A stretch of DNA of 31,286 bases, from NCBI GenBank assembly GCA_031548545.1, contig JAVBQY010000028.1:1-31286 (forward strand). Reading direction: 5' to 3'. This stretch comes from UBA932 sp031548545. Its GTDB lineage: Bacteria > Bacteroidota > Bacteroidia > Bacteroidales > UBA932. Shown one piece after another: positions 23,919-30,986 of the stretch; the stretch's first letter is position 1, and the number at the start of each line of letters is the position of its first letter. A program made the position numbers and the translations under genes. The notes under the pieces were generated by a model that saw only the letters and a program-made list of their open reading frames with translations, searched no databases and was not told the origin of the DNA.

Positions 23919-25967
23919 ATGAAAAATAGTTTTATAATAGCAATGGGCGTTTTGTTTTTACTGGGCGCCTGTACCCCTCAAACCGAGAAAAGAATGACTA
24001 TATTGCAAAAAGATGCGGCTGCGGTGTCGCAGGTAGTGGAGGCATTAAAAGTGCGTTATGCCGACCTGGATGTTGAGCGGGCGCAAAAAGGCGTGGAGCA
24101 GTGTGCGGCCCTCTGGGAAGAACAGGATGGTTCCATTGCCGATTTTACGGCCTTTTGCCTGGATAATTATGTGGATAAAACGGCCGAAAGGTATGAGTTG
24201 TTTGCCAACCTGTCGGATAAGTTCGAGTTGCTTCTCGGCCACTTCAATAAGGTCAGCGTCTTGCTTAAAGAACCGGTTCACATGCCGGGCAAAGAATTAC
24301 AACCGGTGGATTACCTGATGGGCGCCTACGAAGTGTCCTCCCATTTTAATGACGATATGTTTGCGAATAAGATCGCCTTCCTGACCATCCTTAATTTTCC
24401 GGCATACAGCCTGGCCGAAAAGCAACAAGACGGAGGCAATTGGTCACGTGAGGAGTGGGGCTACGCCCGTCTGGGCGACCTGTTTACCTCCCGTGTTCCG
24501 GCTGCGGTGCAGCAGCAGTCGGCTACCGCGCAAACCACGGCCGATAATTATATTTCGGAATATAATATTGTGATGGGTAACCTGCTCAATGAGAAGGGTG
24601 AAAAACTCTTTCCGCAGGGCATGACCCTGATTTCTCACTGGGGCCTGCGCGATGAGTTGAAATCAAATTATGCCGATGCGCAACGCGGATTGGAGAAGCA
24701 ACGTATGGTCTATACGGTCATGAAACATATCATTACCCAGGATATCCCGGAAATGGTGGTCAATAATGACCAGGTAGATTATGCTCCGCTGGCCAACAAG
24801 GTGTATAAAAACGGTGGGGAGATTGCAGCCCCGGCGGCTCCGGATACCCGCTATCTCATGTTACTGAATAATTTTAAAGCGCTCCATGAAGAAGATCCTT
24901 ACTATCCGGAGATGCCTACCTATATCCAACGCGCCTATGAAGGCGGTATGGAGTTTTCCAAAGAAGAGATACGCGATATGTTTACCCGCTTTATTTCTTC
25001 GCCCGAGGTGGCAGCTGTGGCGGGCCTGATCAAACAACGCCTGGGTCGCGACCTCGAGCCTTTCGATATCTGGTATGATGGTTTTAAGGCGCGCAGCGGT
25101 ATTGCCGAAGACGTGATGACAGCTAAAACCGCCAAACAGTATCCTGATGCCGCCGCCTTTGAACGGGACCTGCCGGCCATATTGAAGAAGTTGGGCTTTG
25201 CTCCGGCCGATGCACAACGCATCTGTGAAAGAGTACAGGTGGACGCCGCCCGCGGCTCCGGACATGCCTGGGGCGCCATGATGAAGGGTGACAAGGCGCG
25301 CTTGCGCACCCGCGTGCCTGCCACAGGGATGGATTATAAAGGCTACAATATTGCAATGCATGAGTTCGGCCACAATGTGGAGCAGACCATCAGCCTTTAT
25401 GATGTAGACTATTACATGATGAATGGGGTGCCCAATACCGCCTTTACCGAAGCGCTGGCTTTCGTTTTCCAAAAACGGGATTTGGATGTGCTGGGTATGC
25501 AGGAGAGCAATCCTGATAAACAGGCCCTGATGGCCCTGGATATTTTCTGGGGTTGTTATGAAATCATGGGAGTATCTCTGGTTGATATGGGCGTGTGGGA
25601 ATGGATGTACGCCCATCCTGAGGCTACGGCTGCGCAGTTGAAAGAAAATGTGATCCGCATTGCGCGTGAGATCTGGAACCAATATTATGCACCGGTGCTC
25701 GGGGAGCAGGATTCACCGGTCCTGGCCATTTACTCCCATATGATCGATAATCCGCTCTACCTGGCGAACTACCCTATGGGCCATCTGATAGAATTGCAGC
25801 TGGAAGAATACCTGAAGGGGAAATCCTTCCCGGACGAGGTACAGCGCATGTATAAGCTGGGCCGCCTCACACCTCAGGTATGGATGCAGCAGGCTGCCGG
25901 ACAGTCCGTGAGTATAGAGCCAACCCTTAAGGCGGCTGCCCTGGCTGTACAACAATTTGTGAAGTAA
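23919..25967 (+). CDS. Lipoprotein zinc metallopeptidase, M3-like gluzincin
   Basis: This is a 682-residue peptidase. The lipobox FLLGAC gives lipidated Cys18. The zinc site is HEFGH (His481, Glu482, His485), with the third ligand probably Glu511 in FTEALAF. The 26-residue spacing and the exact HEFGH sequence resemble M3 peptidases such as thimet oligopeptidase, while the rest of the sequence is mostly helical and I cannot assign it to a named subfamily. It lies 24 bases after the Tricorn gene with no terminator between them, so the two are likely cotranscribed. It would trim peptides at the outer membrane or in the periplasm. A dipeptidyl peptidase III (M49) was considered, but the HExxxH spacing does not fit. 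Confidence 0.82.
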   Translation: MKNSFIIAMGVLFLLGACTPQTEKRMTILQKDAAAVSQVVEALKVRYADLDVERAQKGVEQCAALWEEQDGSIADFTAFCLDNYVDKTAERYELFANLSDKFELLLGHFNKVSVLLKEPVHMPGKELQPVDYLMGAYEVSSHFNDDMFANKIAFLTILNFPAYSLAEKQQDGGNWSREEWGYARLGDLFTSRVPAAVQQQSATAQTTADNYISEYNIVMGNLLNEKGEKLFPQGMTLISHWGLRDELKSNYADAQRGLEKQRMVYTVMKHIITQDIPEMVVNNDQVDYAPLANKVYKNGGEIAAPAAPDTRYLMLLNNFKALHEEDPYYPEMPTYIQRAYEGGMEFSKEEIRDMFTRFISSPEVAAVAGLIKQRLGRDLEPFDIWYDGFKARSGIAEDVMTAKTAKQYPDAAAFERDLPAILKKLGFAPADAQRICERVQVDAARGSGHAWGAMMKGDKARLRTRVPATGMDYKGYNIAMHEFGHNVEQTISLYDVDYYMMNGVPNTAFTEALAFVFQKRDLDVLGMQESNPDKQALMALDIFWGCYEIMGVSLVDMGVWEWMYAHPEATAAQLKENVIRIAREIWNQYYAPVLGEQDSPVLAIYSHMIDNPLYLANYPMGHLIELQLEEYLKGKSFPDEVQRMYKLGRLTPQVWMQQAAGQSVSIEPTLKAAALAVQQFVK

Positions 25968-26009
25968 TTAAGTAACTAAGAAACAGGAAAAATTAAATTT
26001 ATAATTCAT

Positions 26010-27299
26010 ATGCTTTCTCCGACAGAACGTCAAAAAATAATAGCGCTGATCAATCGTGAAGTGGTACCGGCCATTGGATGTACTGAGCCGGTGGCCGTAT
26101 CGCTGGCTACGGCCAGGGCTGTGGAAACCCTGGGGACCAGGCCGGACCGTATCAAAGTATATCTAAGCGCCAACGTGCTGAAAAATGCCATGGGCGTAGG
26201 GATTCCCGGTACGGACATGATAGGCCTGCCCATAGCCATTGCGTTGGGCGCTGTTGTCGGTAAGTCCGACTACCGCCTGGAGGTATTGAAAGACCTGACA
26301 CCGGAGACGTTGGAGGAAGGCAAGCAGCTGGTCAACAGTAAGTGTATAGAAATTTTGCTGAAAAACGGGATTGAAGAAAAGTTGTATATTGAAGTGTTGG
26401 CTTCCAAAGGTGATGCCACGGCTACCGTGATCATCAGCGGACAACATACCAATATTTGCTATGTGGAAAAGAACGGAACGGTCTTGTCGGATAACCGTAA
26501 GCCGGGAGAAACCGAGCGCGATGAGGATACCCCTGAGTTGAACATGCGCAAGGTCTATGATTTTGCAACGACTGCGCCTGTTGATGAAATTCGTTTTATT
26601 CTGGAGGCGGCGCGCCTGAACAAGGCGGCTGCCGTGACCTCCTTTGACCATCATTACGGGCATGCCTTGGGGCAGACGCTCACGGGCGCTTACCAGAAGC
26701 AGGTAATGGGTGACAGTATCTTTTCTCATATCCTGGCCTACACCTCTGCAGCCTGTGACGCCCGTATGGCCGGCGCCATGGTGCCGGTGATGAGTAATTC
26801 CGGCAGCGGTAACCAGGGTATTTCCGCCACTGTTCCGGTAGTGATCTATGCCGAGGAGACGCATCAGAGTGAAGAAAAATTGATACGCGCCCTGATCCTC
26901 AGTCACCTTACGGCCATCTATATCAAGACTTACCTGGGGCGCCTCTCTGCGCTCTGCGGCTGTGTGGTGGCCGGTACGGGTTCCTCCTGCGGTATCACCT
27001 ATCTGATGGGGGGCAGCTATGAGCAAATTACTTTTGCCGTAAAGAACATGGCCGCTAACCTTACCGGTATGATTTGCGACGGCGCCAAGCCCAGTTGCGC
27101 CCTGAAGGTCGGCAGCGGTATTGCCACGGCTGTTTTCTCTGCCATGCTGGCCATGGAGGGGAAAACCGTCAGCGCGCTCGAAGGTATTATTGATGAGGAC
27201 GTAGACCAGTGCGTGCGTAACCTGGCAAAGATCGGTACACAGGGTATGGAAGAGACCGATAAGCTCGTATTGGCGATTATGACTACCAAAAAATGTTAA
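26010..27299 (+). CDS. cyuA: L-cysteine desulfidase, CyuA/UPF0597 family
   Basis: This is a 429-residue cytoplasmic enzyme with no signal peptide. The family splits L-cysteine to pyruvate, ammonia and hydrogen sulfide using a [4Fe-4S] cluster, and is related to iron-sulfur serine dehydratases. VPAIGCTEPVAVSLATA near the start (Cys24) is a hallmark. Candidate cluster or catalytic cysteines in the C-terminal half are Cys316, Cys318, Cys327 (GTGSSCG), Cys356 and Cys363 (CDGAKPSC). It follows the zinc peptidase by 42 bases without a terminator. This placement suggests use of cysteine released from peptides. Serine deamination is a possible alternative activity. Confidence 0.88.
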   Translation: MLSPTERQKIIALINREVVPAIGCTEPVAVSLATARAVETLGTRPDRIKVYLSANVLKNAMGVGIPGTDMIGLPIAIALGAVVGKSDYRLEVLKDLTPETLEEGKQLVNSKCIEILLKNGIEEKLYIEVLASKGDATATVIISGQHTNICYVEKNGTVLSDNRKPGETERDEDTPELNMRKVYDFATTAPVDEIRFILEAARLNKAAAVTSFDHHYGHALGQTLTGAYQKQVMGDSIFSHILAYTSAACDARMAGAMVPVMSNSGSGNQGISATVPVVIYAEETHQSEEKLIRALILSHLTAIYIKTYLGRLSALCGCVVAGTGSSCGITYLMGGSYEQITFAVKNMAANLTGMICDGAKPSCALKVGSGIATAVFSAMLAMEGKTVSALEGIIDEDVDQCVRNLAKIGTQGMEETDKLVLAIMTTKKC

Positions 27300-27315
27300 T
27301 AATTAACAAATACTG

Positions 27316-27347
27316 TTTGAGCTTTTAAGAAAAAGAGTTTACATTTG
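27316..27347 (+). promoter_or_regulatory. Promoter of the small membrane protein gene
   Basis: TTTG (27316-27319), a 20-base spacer and TACATTTG (27340-27347) match both elements fully. The transcript would begin near 27353, at the first base of the hairpin described next. Confidence 0.78.
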
Positions 27348-27352
27348 CAGAT

Positions 27353-27387
27353 GGCTATAAGACTAACTCCTTATAGCCTTGTTTTAA
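27353..27387 (+). terminator. Hairpin with T-rich tail, terminator or 5'-end cap
   Basis: GGCTATAAG (27353-27361) and CTTATAGCC (27370-27378) form a perfect 9-bp stem with an 8-base loop, followed by TTGTTTTAATT. It may terminate cyuA, whose stop is 53 bases upstream, but it lies downstream of the next promoter and would also form at the very 5' end of the small-gene transcript. Confidence 0.55.
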
Positions 27388-27398
27388 TTGTAAACTCT

Positions 27399-27674
27399 AT
27401 GAAATTTAAGCGTGATCCGGATCAAAATAAGCCCTCTCCCCATCGCTATCTTATATTGAGCATAACCTTTCTGGTCTTTGCCGCATTCACGGTATTCAGA
27501 TACATCCACCTGCATGTGATGAGCCCCTATGAGGATTGGGTGGAAGATTTGTCTTCCATCCGTAACAGGATAATTGTCAATAATATCCTCCTTTGCTTAA
27601 GTCTGGTTTTAAGCCTTGTTTTTTTTATCATCCACCTCCGACAACGTCCTGAGGACAAGAAAAAATTCCGCTAA
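27399..27674 (+). CDS. Small two-helix membrane protein, unknown function
   Basis: This is a 91-residue protein with predicted transmembrane helices at about 17-34 (YLILSITFLVFAAFTVF) and 58-79 (IIVNNILLCLSLVLSLVFFIIH). The two ends are basic and about 20 mostly polar residues lie between the helices. I do not recognise a family. The ATG at 27399 is chosen. The same frame opens earlier, but a TTG at 27345 would lie inside the -7 box. It has its own promoter and is followed after 62 bases by the exporter gene. Confidence 0.65.
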   Translation: MKFKRDPDQNKPSPHRYLILSITFLVFAAFTVFRYIHLHVMSPYEDWVEDLSSIRNRIIVNNILLCLSLVLSLVFFIIHLRQRPEDKKKFR

Positions 27675-27712
27675 AAATAATCCGCGTAATTACAACCTGC
27701 CGTTTTTTCCCG

Positions 27713-27720
27713 TACATTTG
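27713..27720 (+). promoter_or_regulatory. Possible -7 box of the exporter gene
   Basis: TACATTTG is a full -7 match 16 bases before the exporter ATG. No TTTG is seen 19-21 bases upstream, so it may be weak or need help. Confidence 0.45.
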
Positions 27721-27736
27721 CAGCAAATTTAGCGAA

Positions 27737-29116
27737 ATGTCCCAACGCTCTGAACAACATCCGGCCCGCGTACTTTGGTTGATCTGCCTGGCCGCATTCT
27801 TAGTCCCTTTTATGGGGGCGGCCATCAACCTGGCCCTGCCCGATATTGCCCGGCGCTTCTCCATGAACGCCGTTACCATGACCTGGGTGAACACTTCATT
27901 CTTAATTACTACGGCCATTTTTCAGGTGCCCTTTGCCCGGGTGGCAGACCTTTTCGGCCGGAAAAAGATATTTTCAGCCGGCTTACTGCTCTACTGCCTG
28001 AGTTGCTGTTTGTGTCCCCTGGTGGGATCGGAACAGGCTTTTCTGGCCAGCCGGGTAGTAATGGGCCTGGCCGGCGCCATGATCTTCAGTACGAATGTCG
28101 CTATTCTCACGGCTGTGGTTCCTCCGGAAAAACGGGGCTACGCCCTGGGTATTAATACGATGGTCGTATATATCGCCTTGGCCTCAGGTCCTTTCCTGGG
28201 GGGTATGTTGACACAATATTTCGGTTGGCAAAGTATTTTTTACCTGCCGGCCCTTATCTCTTTAACGGCCTTTACCCTCTCTTTCAGCCTGATTAAGGGA
28301 GAATGGACGGAAGCTAAGGGCGAGCGCTTTGACTGGTGGGGAACCCTTGTTTACGCCTTGTCGCTCTTCGGGGTGATTTACGGTTTTACCCGCCTGCCGG
28401 GATGGGAGGGTATCCTTTGTCTGCTGCTGGCTGCTCTGGGCTTCGTTGTTTTTACAAAGATTGAAAACCGCACGGCTGCGCCGGTTTTTAACCTGAACAT
28501 CTTTAAGGGGAACAAGGTGTTTGTATTTTCGTCGGTGGCCGCCTTAATCAACTATGCCGCTACCTCGGCCATAGCTTTTATGTTGAGCCTCTACCTGCAG
28601 CATGTCCGCGGAATGGATCCGCAGGCTGCCGGCTTATTGTTGATTTCGCAGGCGCTGACTCAAACCGTCTTTACTTATTTTGCCGGGAAATATGCCGACC
28701 GGATGCCGCCTTTCCGCCTGGCTACTGCGGGTATGCTTATAATAGTGCTGGGCCTGGCCGGCCTGATATTCCTCTCGGAAACAACGCCGTTGGGCTGGCT
28801 GACGGCTTTGCTGGTGCTGATGGGCGCCGGTTTCGGTATCTTCTCCGCTCCCAACATGACCATTATTATGAGTGCGGTCGATAAAAAACAATACGGACAG
28901 GCCGCCGCTACGGCCGGAACCGTCCGCCTGATCGGACAGGCTTTCAGTATGAGTATCGCCACCCTGGCCATCTACACACAGATAGGAAATGCAAAAATTA
29001 CCCCAGATTTAACGCCCGGCTTTATGAATAGCCTGCACGTCACGTTTATCATCTTCTTGTTGCTTTGCCTGGTAGGCACCTATGCTTCCACAATTAGCAG
29101 TCGCTACAGCAGGTGA
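27737..29116 (+). CDS. MFS drug exporter, DHA2 (14-helix) type
   Basis: This is a 459-residue inner-membrane transporter driven by the proton gradient. The loop between helices 2 and 3 has the MFS motif A form ARVADLFGRKK. The antiporter motif C-like stretch ALASGPFLGGML is in helix 5. The helix count and opening (FLVPFMGAAINLALPDIARRFSM) match the EmrB/QacA group. Substrate is not predictable. There is no membrane-fusion partner or regulator gene beside it, so it likely works alone. The gene ends before a shared terminator. Confidence 0.9.
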   Translation: MSQRSEQHPARVLWLICLAAFLVPFMGAAINLALPDIARRFSMNAVTMTWVNTSFLITTAIFQVPFARVADLFGRKKIFSAGLLLYCLSCCLCPLVGSEQAFLASRVVMGLAGAMIFSTNVAILTAVVPPEKRGYALGINTMVVYIALASGPFLGGMLTQYFGWQSIFYLPALISLTAFTLSFSLIKGEWTEAKGERFDWWGTLVYALSLFGVIYGFTRLPGWEGILCLLLAALGFVVFTKIENRTAAPVFNLNIFKGNKVFVFSSVAALINYAATSAIAFMLSLYLQHVRGMDPQAAGLLLISQALTQTVFTYFAGKYADRMPPFRLATAGMLIIVLGLAGLIFLSETTPLGWLTALLVLMGAGFGIFSAPNMTIIMSAVDKKQYGQAAATAGTVRLIGQAFSMSIATLAIYTQIGNAKITPDLTPGFMNSLHVTFIIFLLLCLVGTYASTISSRYSR

Positions 29117-29130
29117 TGTGTATATACAAC

Positions 29131-29166
29131 AAAAGGCAGCATGGTTTTCCTCGCTGCCTTTTATTA
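29131..29166. terminator. Bidirectional terminator between convergent genes
   Basis: AAAAGGCAGC (29131-29140) pairs with GCTGCCTTTT (29153-29162) across a 12-base loop, with A and T runs on the two edges. It sits between the exporter gene and the leftward hydrolase gene and can end both transcripts. Confidence 0.85.
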
Positions 29167-29184
29167 ATGTGTAGCTCCGTATCG

Positions 29185-30036
29185 CTATTTTAGCGGGAAG
29201 AACCGGTATCCCTTTTCCGCCTGCTGTATAGTGCCCATGCCCGGATATTCAATGTGCATGCCGGCAACCGGTAGTTGGTGCTTTGATACATATTCCAATA
29301 CCATGGCGCGCGTGGCGATAGCCAGCGCCGGATGCACGTCATAGGTCAGCGCTACCTGCGGATAAGGCATCTGGATGCCCAGCGCATGGGTCAGGTCTCC
29401 CCAGAATAAGAAGCGGTCTTTGCCTGAGGTAAGCAGGTACATGGTATGGCCCGGCGTGTGGCCCGGTGCGAAAATGGCCTGAAAGCCGGGAACTACCGGC
29501 GCCGTTTTTGCATCGAATGTGCCGGGTAGAAAGGTATGTACCTGGTCTTTATATGCCGCTATTACCTTACGTGCGTTCTCGCCGCCTGCAGAAGTTTCCG
29601 CTTCCCAGTAATTGACTTCCGGTGTTGCAATGTAAATTTCGGCATTGGGGAAGGCTTTTTCCCCATTGCGCAACAGGCCGCCGATATGGTCGTAGTGCAT
29701 GTGCGTGATCAGTATGGTGTTCACCTGTTCGGGCTTTACACCGGCAGCTGCCAGGTTATCAAAGATTTTAGCGCCCATGCCGGCATCTACCAGTACTACC
29801 TTGTCAGGGGTGCGTACCATATAGGCGCTCATGGAATTCGCTATTGTGCCTTTGGGCGCGCATTCTGCCAGCATTTCCGGTGTGGCGCCTACCAGCAGGT
29901 CTGTCTTTATTTGCTGTTGTACTTCCGACAGCAGGTACACCTCACATTGCCCCACTTTATGGGTGAATGTGCTTTGGCCAAAAGCCTGTCCCGGTGTCAT
30001 CAATAGGGTCATAAGTAATAGTTTTAAAGCTTTCAT
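29185..30036 (-). CDS. Exported metallo-beta-lactamase-fold hydrolase
   Basis: This is a 283-residue MBL-fold enzyme with a signal peptide (1-20, ending AFGQ). The binuclear metal site is seen in HMHYDH (His112, His114, Asp116, His117), the APGHTPGH segment (His193 or His197), Asp214 in FWGDLTH and His261 in GMHIEYPG. The full ligand set suggests an active hydrolase. The architecture is close to lactonase-like or general MBL hydrolases and not to true beta-lactamases. The substrate is unknown. Its start follows the DUF4251 stop by two bases, so the two are translated from one message. Confidence 0.88.
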   Translation of the reverse strand: MKALKLLLMTLLMTPGQAFGQSTFTHKVGQCEVYLLSEVQQQIKTDLLVGATPEMLAECAPKGTIANSMSAYMVRTPDKVVLVDAGMGAKIFDNLAAAGVKPEQVNTILITHMHYDHIGGLLRNGEKAFPNAEIYIATPEVNYWEAETSAGGENARKVIAAYKDQVHTFLPGTFDAKTAPVVPGFQAIFAPGHTPGHTMYLLTSGKDRFLFWGDLTHALGIQMPYPQVALTYDVHPALAIATRAMVLEYVSKHQLPVAGMHIEYPGMGTIQQAEKGYRFFPLK

Positions 30037-30038
30037 CC

Positions 30039-30527
30039 TTATTTTTGAGTTGCTTGAAATAGCATTGTTCCCGAATAGCTGATATTGTCCGACTGTCCCG
30101 GCGTGATATTGATATACGTAGTCCCGTTCAGGAAGATGTTGAGCCGGATGTTGTAATTGTCTTTCGGGCCTTTTACGCTGAAAGAGATATTGTATTCCCG
30201 CTTCTTCTCATTGAACTGCACCTTGTAGTTGTTCATGGGCGCCCGGAACTTGATGCCTCCCTCCGTGTCACCGTAGGCCGCCTGGTGTGAAACGCCGAAA
30301 TAGGGGAGGTAGGAGATGGCCGAATCGCCGCGTACGGAAAATTCATAGTCCGGCGTTAAGGTTTTCAGTCCGCCCCTTTGAGGTGTGGCCTGATTCACTT
30401 CTATTGTAAATGCTTTGCCGGTTACGGCCTTTTCTATTTGCTGTTGCAAGCTGTCTTTTTCTTGTGCAAATGCAATAGCGGGCAAAAGAAACAGGCCCAA
30501 TAACAAAAGAGTAGCTGTTTTTTTCAT
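30039..30527 (-). CDS. DUF4251 family exported protein
   Basis: This is a 162-residue exported protein with a signal peptide (1-21, AIAFAQ). The body is typical of DUF4251: a region of FTIEV and YEFSVRGDSAISYLPYFGVSH, then GGIKFRAPMNNYKVQFNEKKREYNISFSVKG, ending in ISYSGTMLFQ. The function of this Bacteroidota family is unknown. It is the first gene of a two-gene operon. Its start has a strong Shine-Dalgarno sequence (GGAGGT, four bases before the ATG), uncommon in this phylum. Confidence 0.9.
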   Translation of the reverse strand: MKKTATLLLLGLFLLPAIAFAQEKDSLQQQIEKAVTGKAFTIEVNQATPQRGGLKTLTPDYEFSVRGDSAISYLPYFGVSHQAAYGDTEGGIKFRAPMNNYKVQFNEKKREYNISFSVKGPKDNYNIRLNIFLNGTTYINITPGQSDNISYSGTMLFQATQK

Positions 30528-30556
30528 AATGACCTCCGTTTTTTTTTGTGTTAAGG

Positions 30557-30564
30557 CAAAGATA
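30557..30564 (-). promoter_or_regulatory. DUF4251 operon -7 box
   Basis: The minus strand reads TATCTTTG, a full match, 29 bases before the start codon. The -33 region shows no TTTG and instead overlaps one arm of the inverted repeat at 30577-30614, which suggests regulation by a bound protein. Confidence 0.6.
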
Positions 30565-30576
30565 CGGAAAAATTAT

Positions 30577-30614
30577 AATAATTAACACCGGGGTGGTAGG
30601 AGGTGTTAATTATT
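30577..30614. promoter_or_regulatory. 13-bp inverted repeat between divergent promoters
   Basis: AATAATTAACACC (30577-30589) and GGTGTTAATTATT (30602-30614) are perfect inverted repeats 12 bases apart. They lie between a leftward -7 box at 30557 and a rightward one at 30620. This is a probable operator for a dimeric or tetrameric regulator controlling both directions. Confidence 0.6.
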
Positions 30615-30619
30615 CTGCC

Positions 30620-30627
30620 TAAATTTG
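30620..30627 (+). promoter_or_regulatory. Rightward -7 box before the folded region
   Basis: TAAATTTG is a full -7 match with no open reading frame behind it. Its transcript, beginning near 30633, would carry the folded segments to the right. No TTTG -33 box is present. Confidence 0.5.
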
Positions 30628-30632
30628 CACTT

Positions 30633-30767
30633 ATAAATACGTTCTTTACTTCTACCCTATTTTATCACGTAAGTGATAATTGGCGTTGGCTTTACTTATT
30701 CCATGTAGAAACTTAGGAAATTTCTGAATAGATAGAAGATTTAAAGCCGGCGCCCACCCCTTTTTTA
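30633..30767 (+). ncRNA. Candidate structured small RNA
   Basis: Three helices can be drawn. TTATCAC/GTGATAA with a GUAA tetraloop is at 30662-30679. GGCGTTGGCTTTA (30682-30694) pairs with TAAAGCCGGCGCC (30742-30754), 13 bp with two U-G pairs possible only on the plus strand. CTTCTA and CTATT within 30649-30661 pair with AATAG and TAGAAG within 30727-30738. The second and third helices cross, so they are alternatives or a pseudoknot. A six-T run at 30761-30766 follows. No known RNA class is recognised. Confidence 0.5.
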
Positions 30768-30818
30768 TACGTCTTTTGGACATTGGAGTTTATCTTCAAT
30801 CATAGTTCATCAAAAATG

Positions 30819-30973
30819 GTGTGGGCCTGGTTTAATTGATATCTATAGGTAATCCTAAGACCTCTACATGCAATAAAACTAACAAAGGTCCGCACTACAA
30901 ATACCATTTAAATATTTAACCATTTAAAGTGTAAATGCTATTGCTGCAAAGTTATTTTGCGGCAGGGGTTTTT
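30819..30973 (+). ncRNA. Second folded segment with terminator-like end
   Basis: GTGTGGGCCT (30819-30828) pairs with AGGTCCGCAC (30886-30895), ten pairs with two wobbles valid only on the plus strand. TGCTGCAAA (30942-30950) pairs with TTTGCGGCA (30956-30964), one U-G, then GGGG and TTTTT at 30969-30973. It could be the 3' part of the same transcript or a separate RNA. Confidence 0.4.
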
Positions 30974-30986
30974 ATTGGCTGTTGAT

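Noticed and set aside
24861..25682. 273-codon leftward frame opposite the zinc peptidase
   Set aside because: Covers the conserved HEFGH region on the opposite strand; shadow frame.
27345..27398. Longer version of the small membrane protein
   Set aside because: The TTG start overlaps the -7 box and the extension covers a perfect hairpin; the ATG at 27399 fits better.
30633..30973. tmRNA, RNase P RNA or SRP RNA
   Set aside because: Their conserved core sequences and tRNA-like or Alu-like ends are not present.
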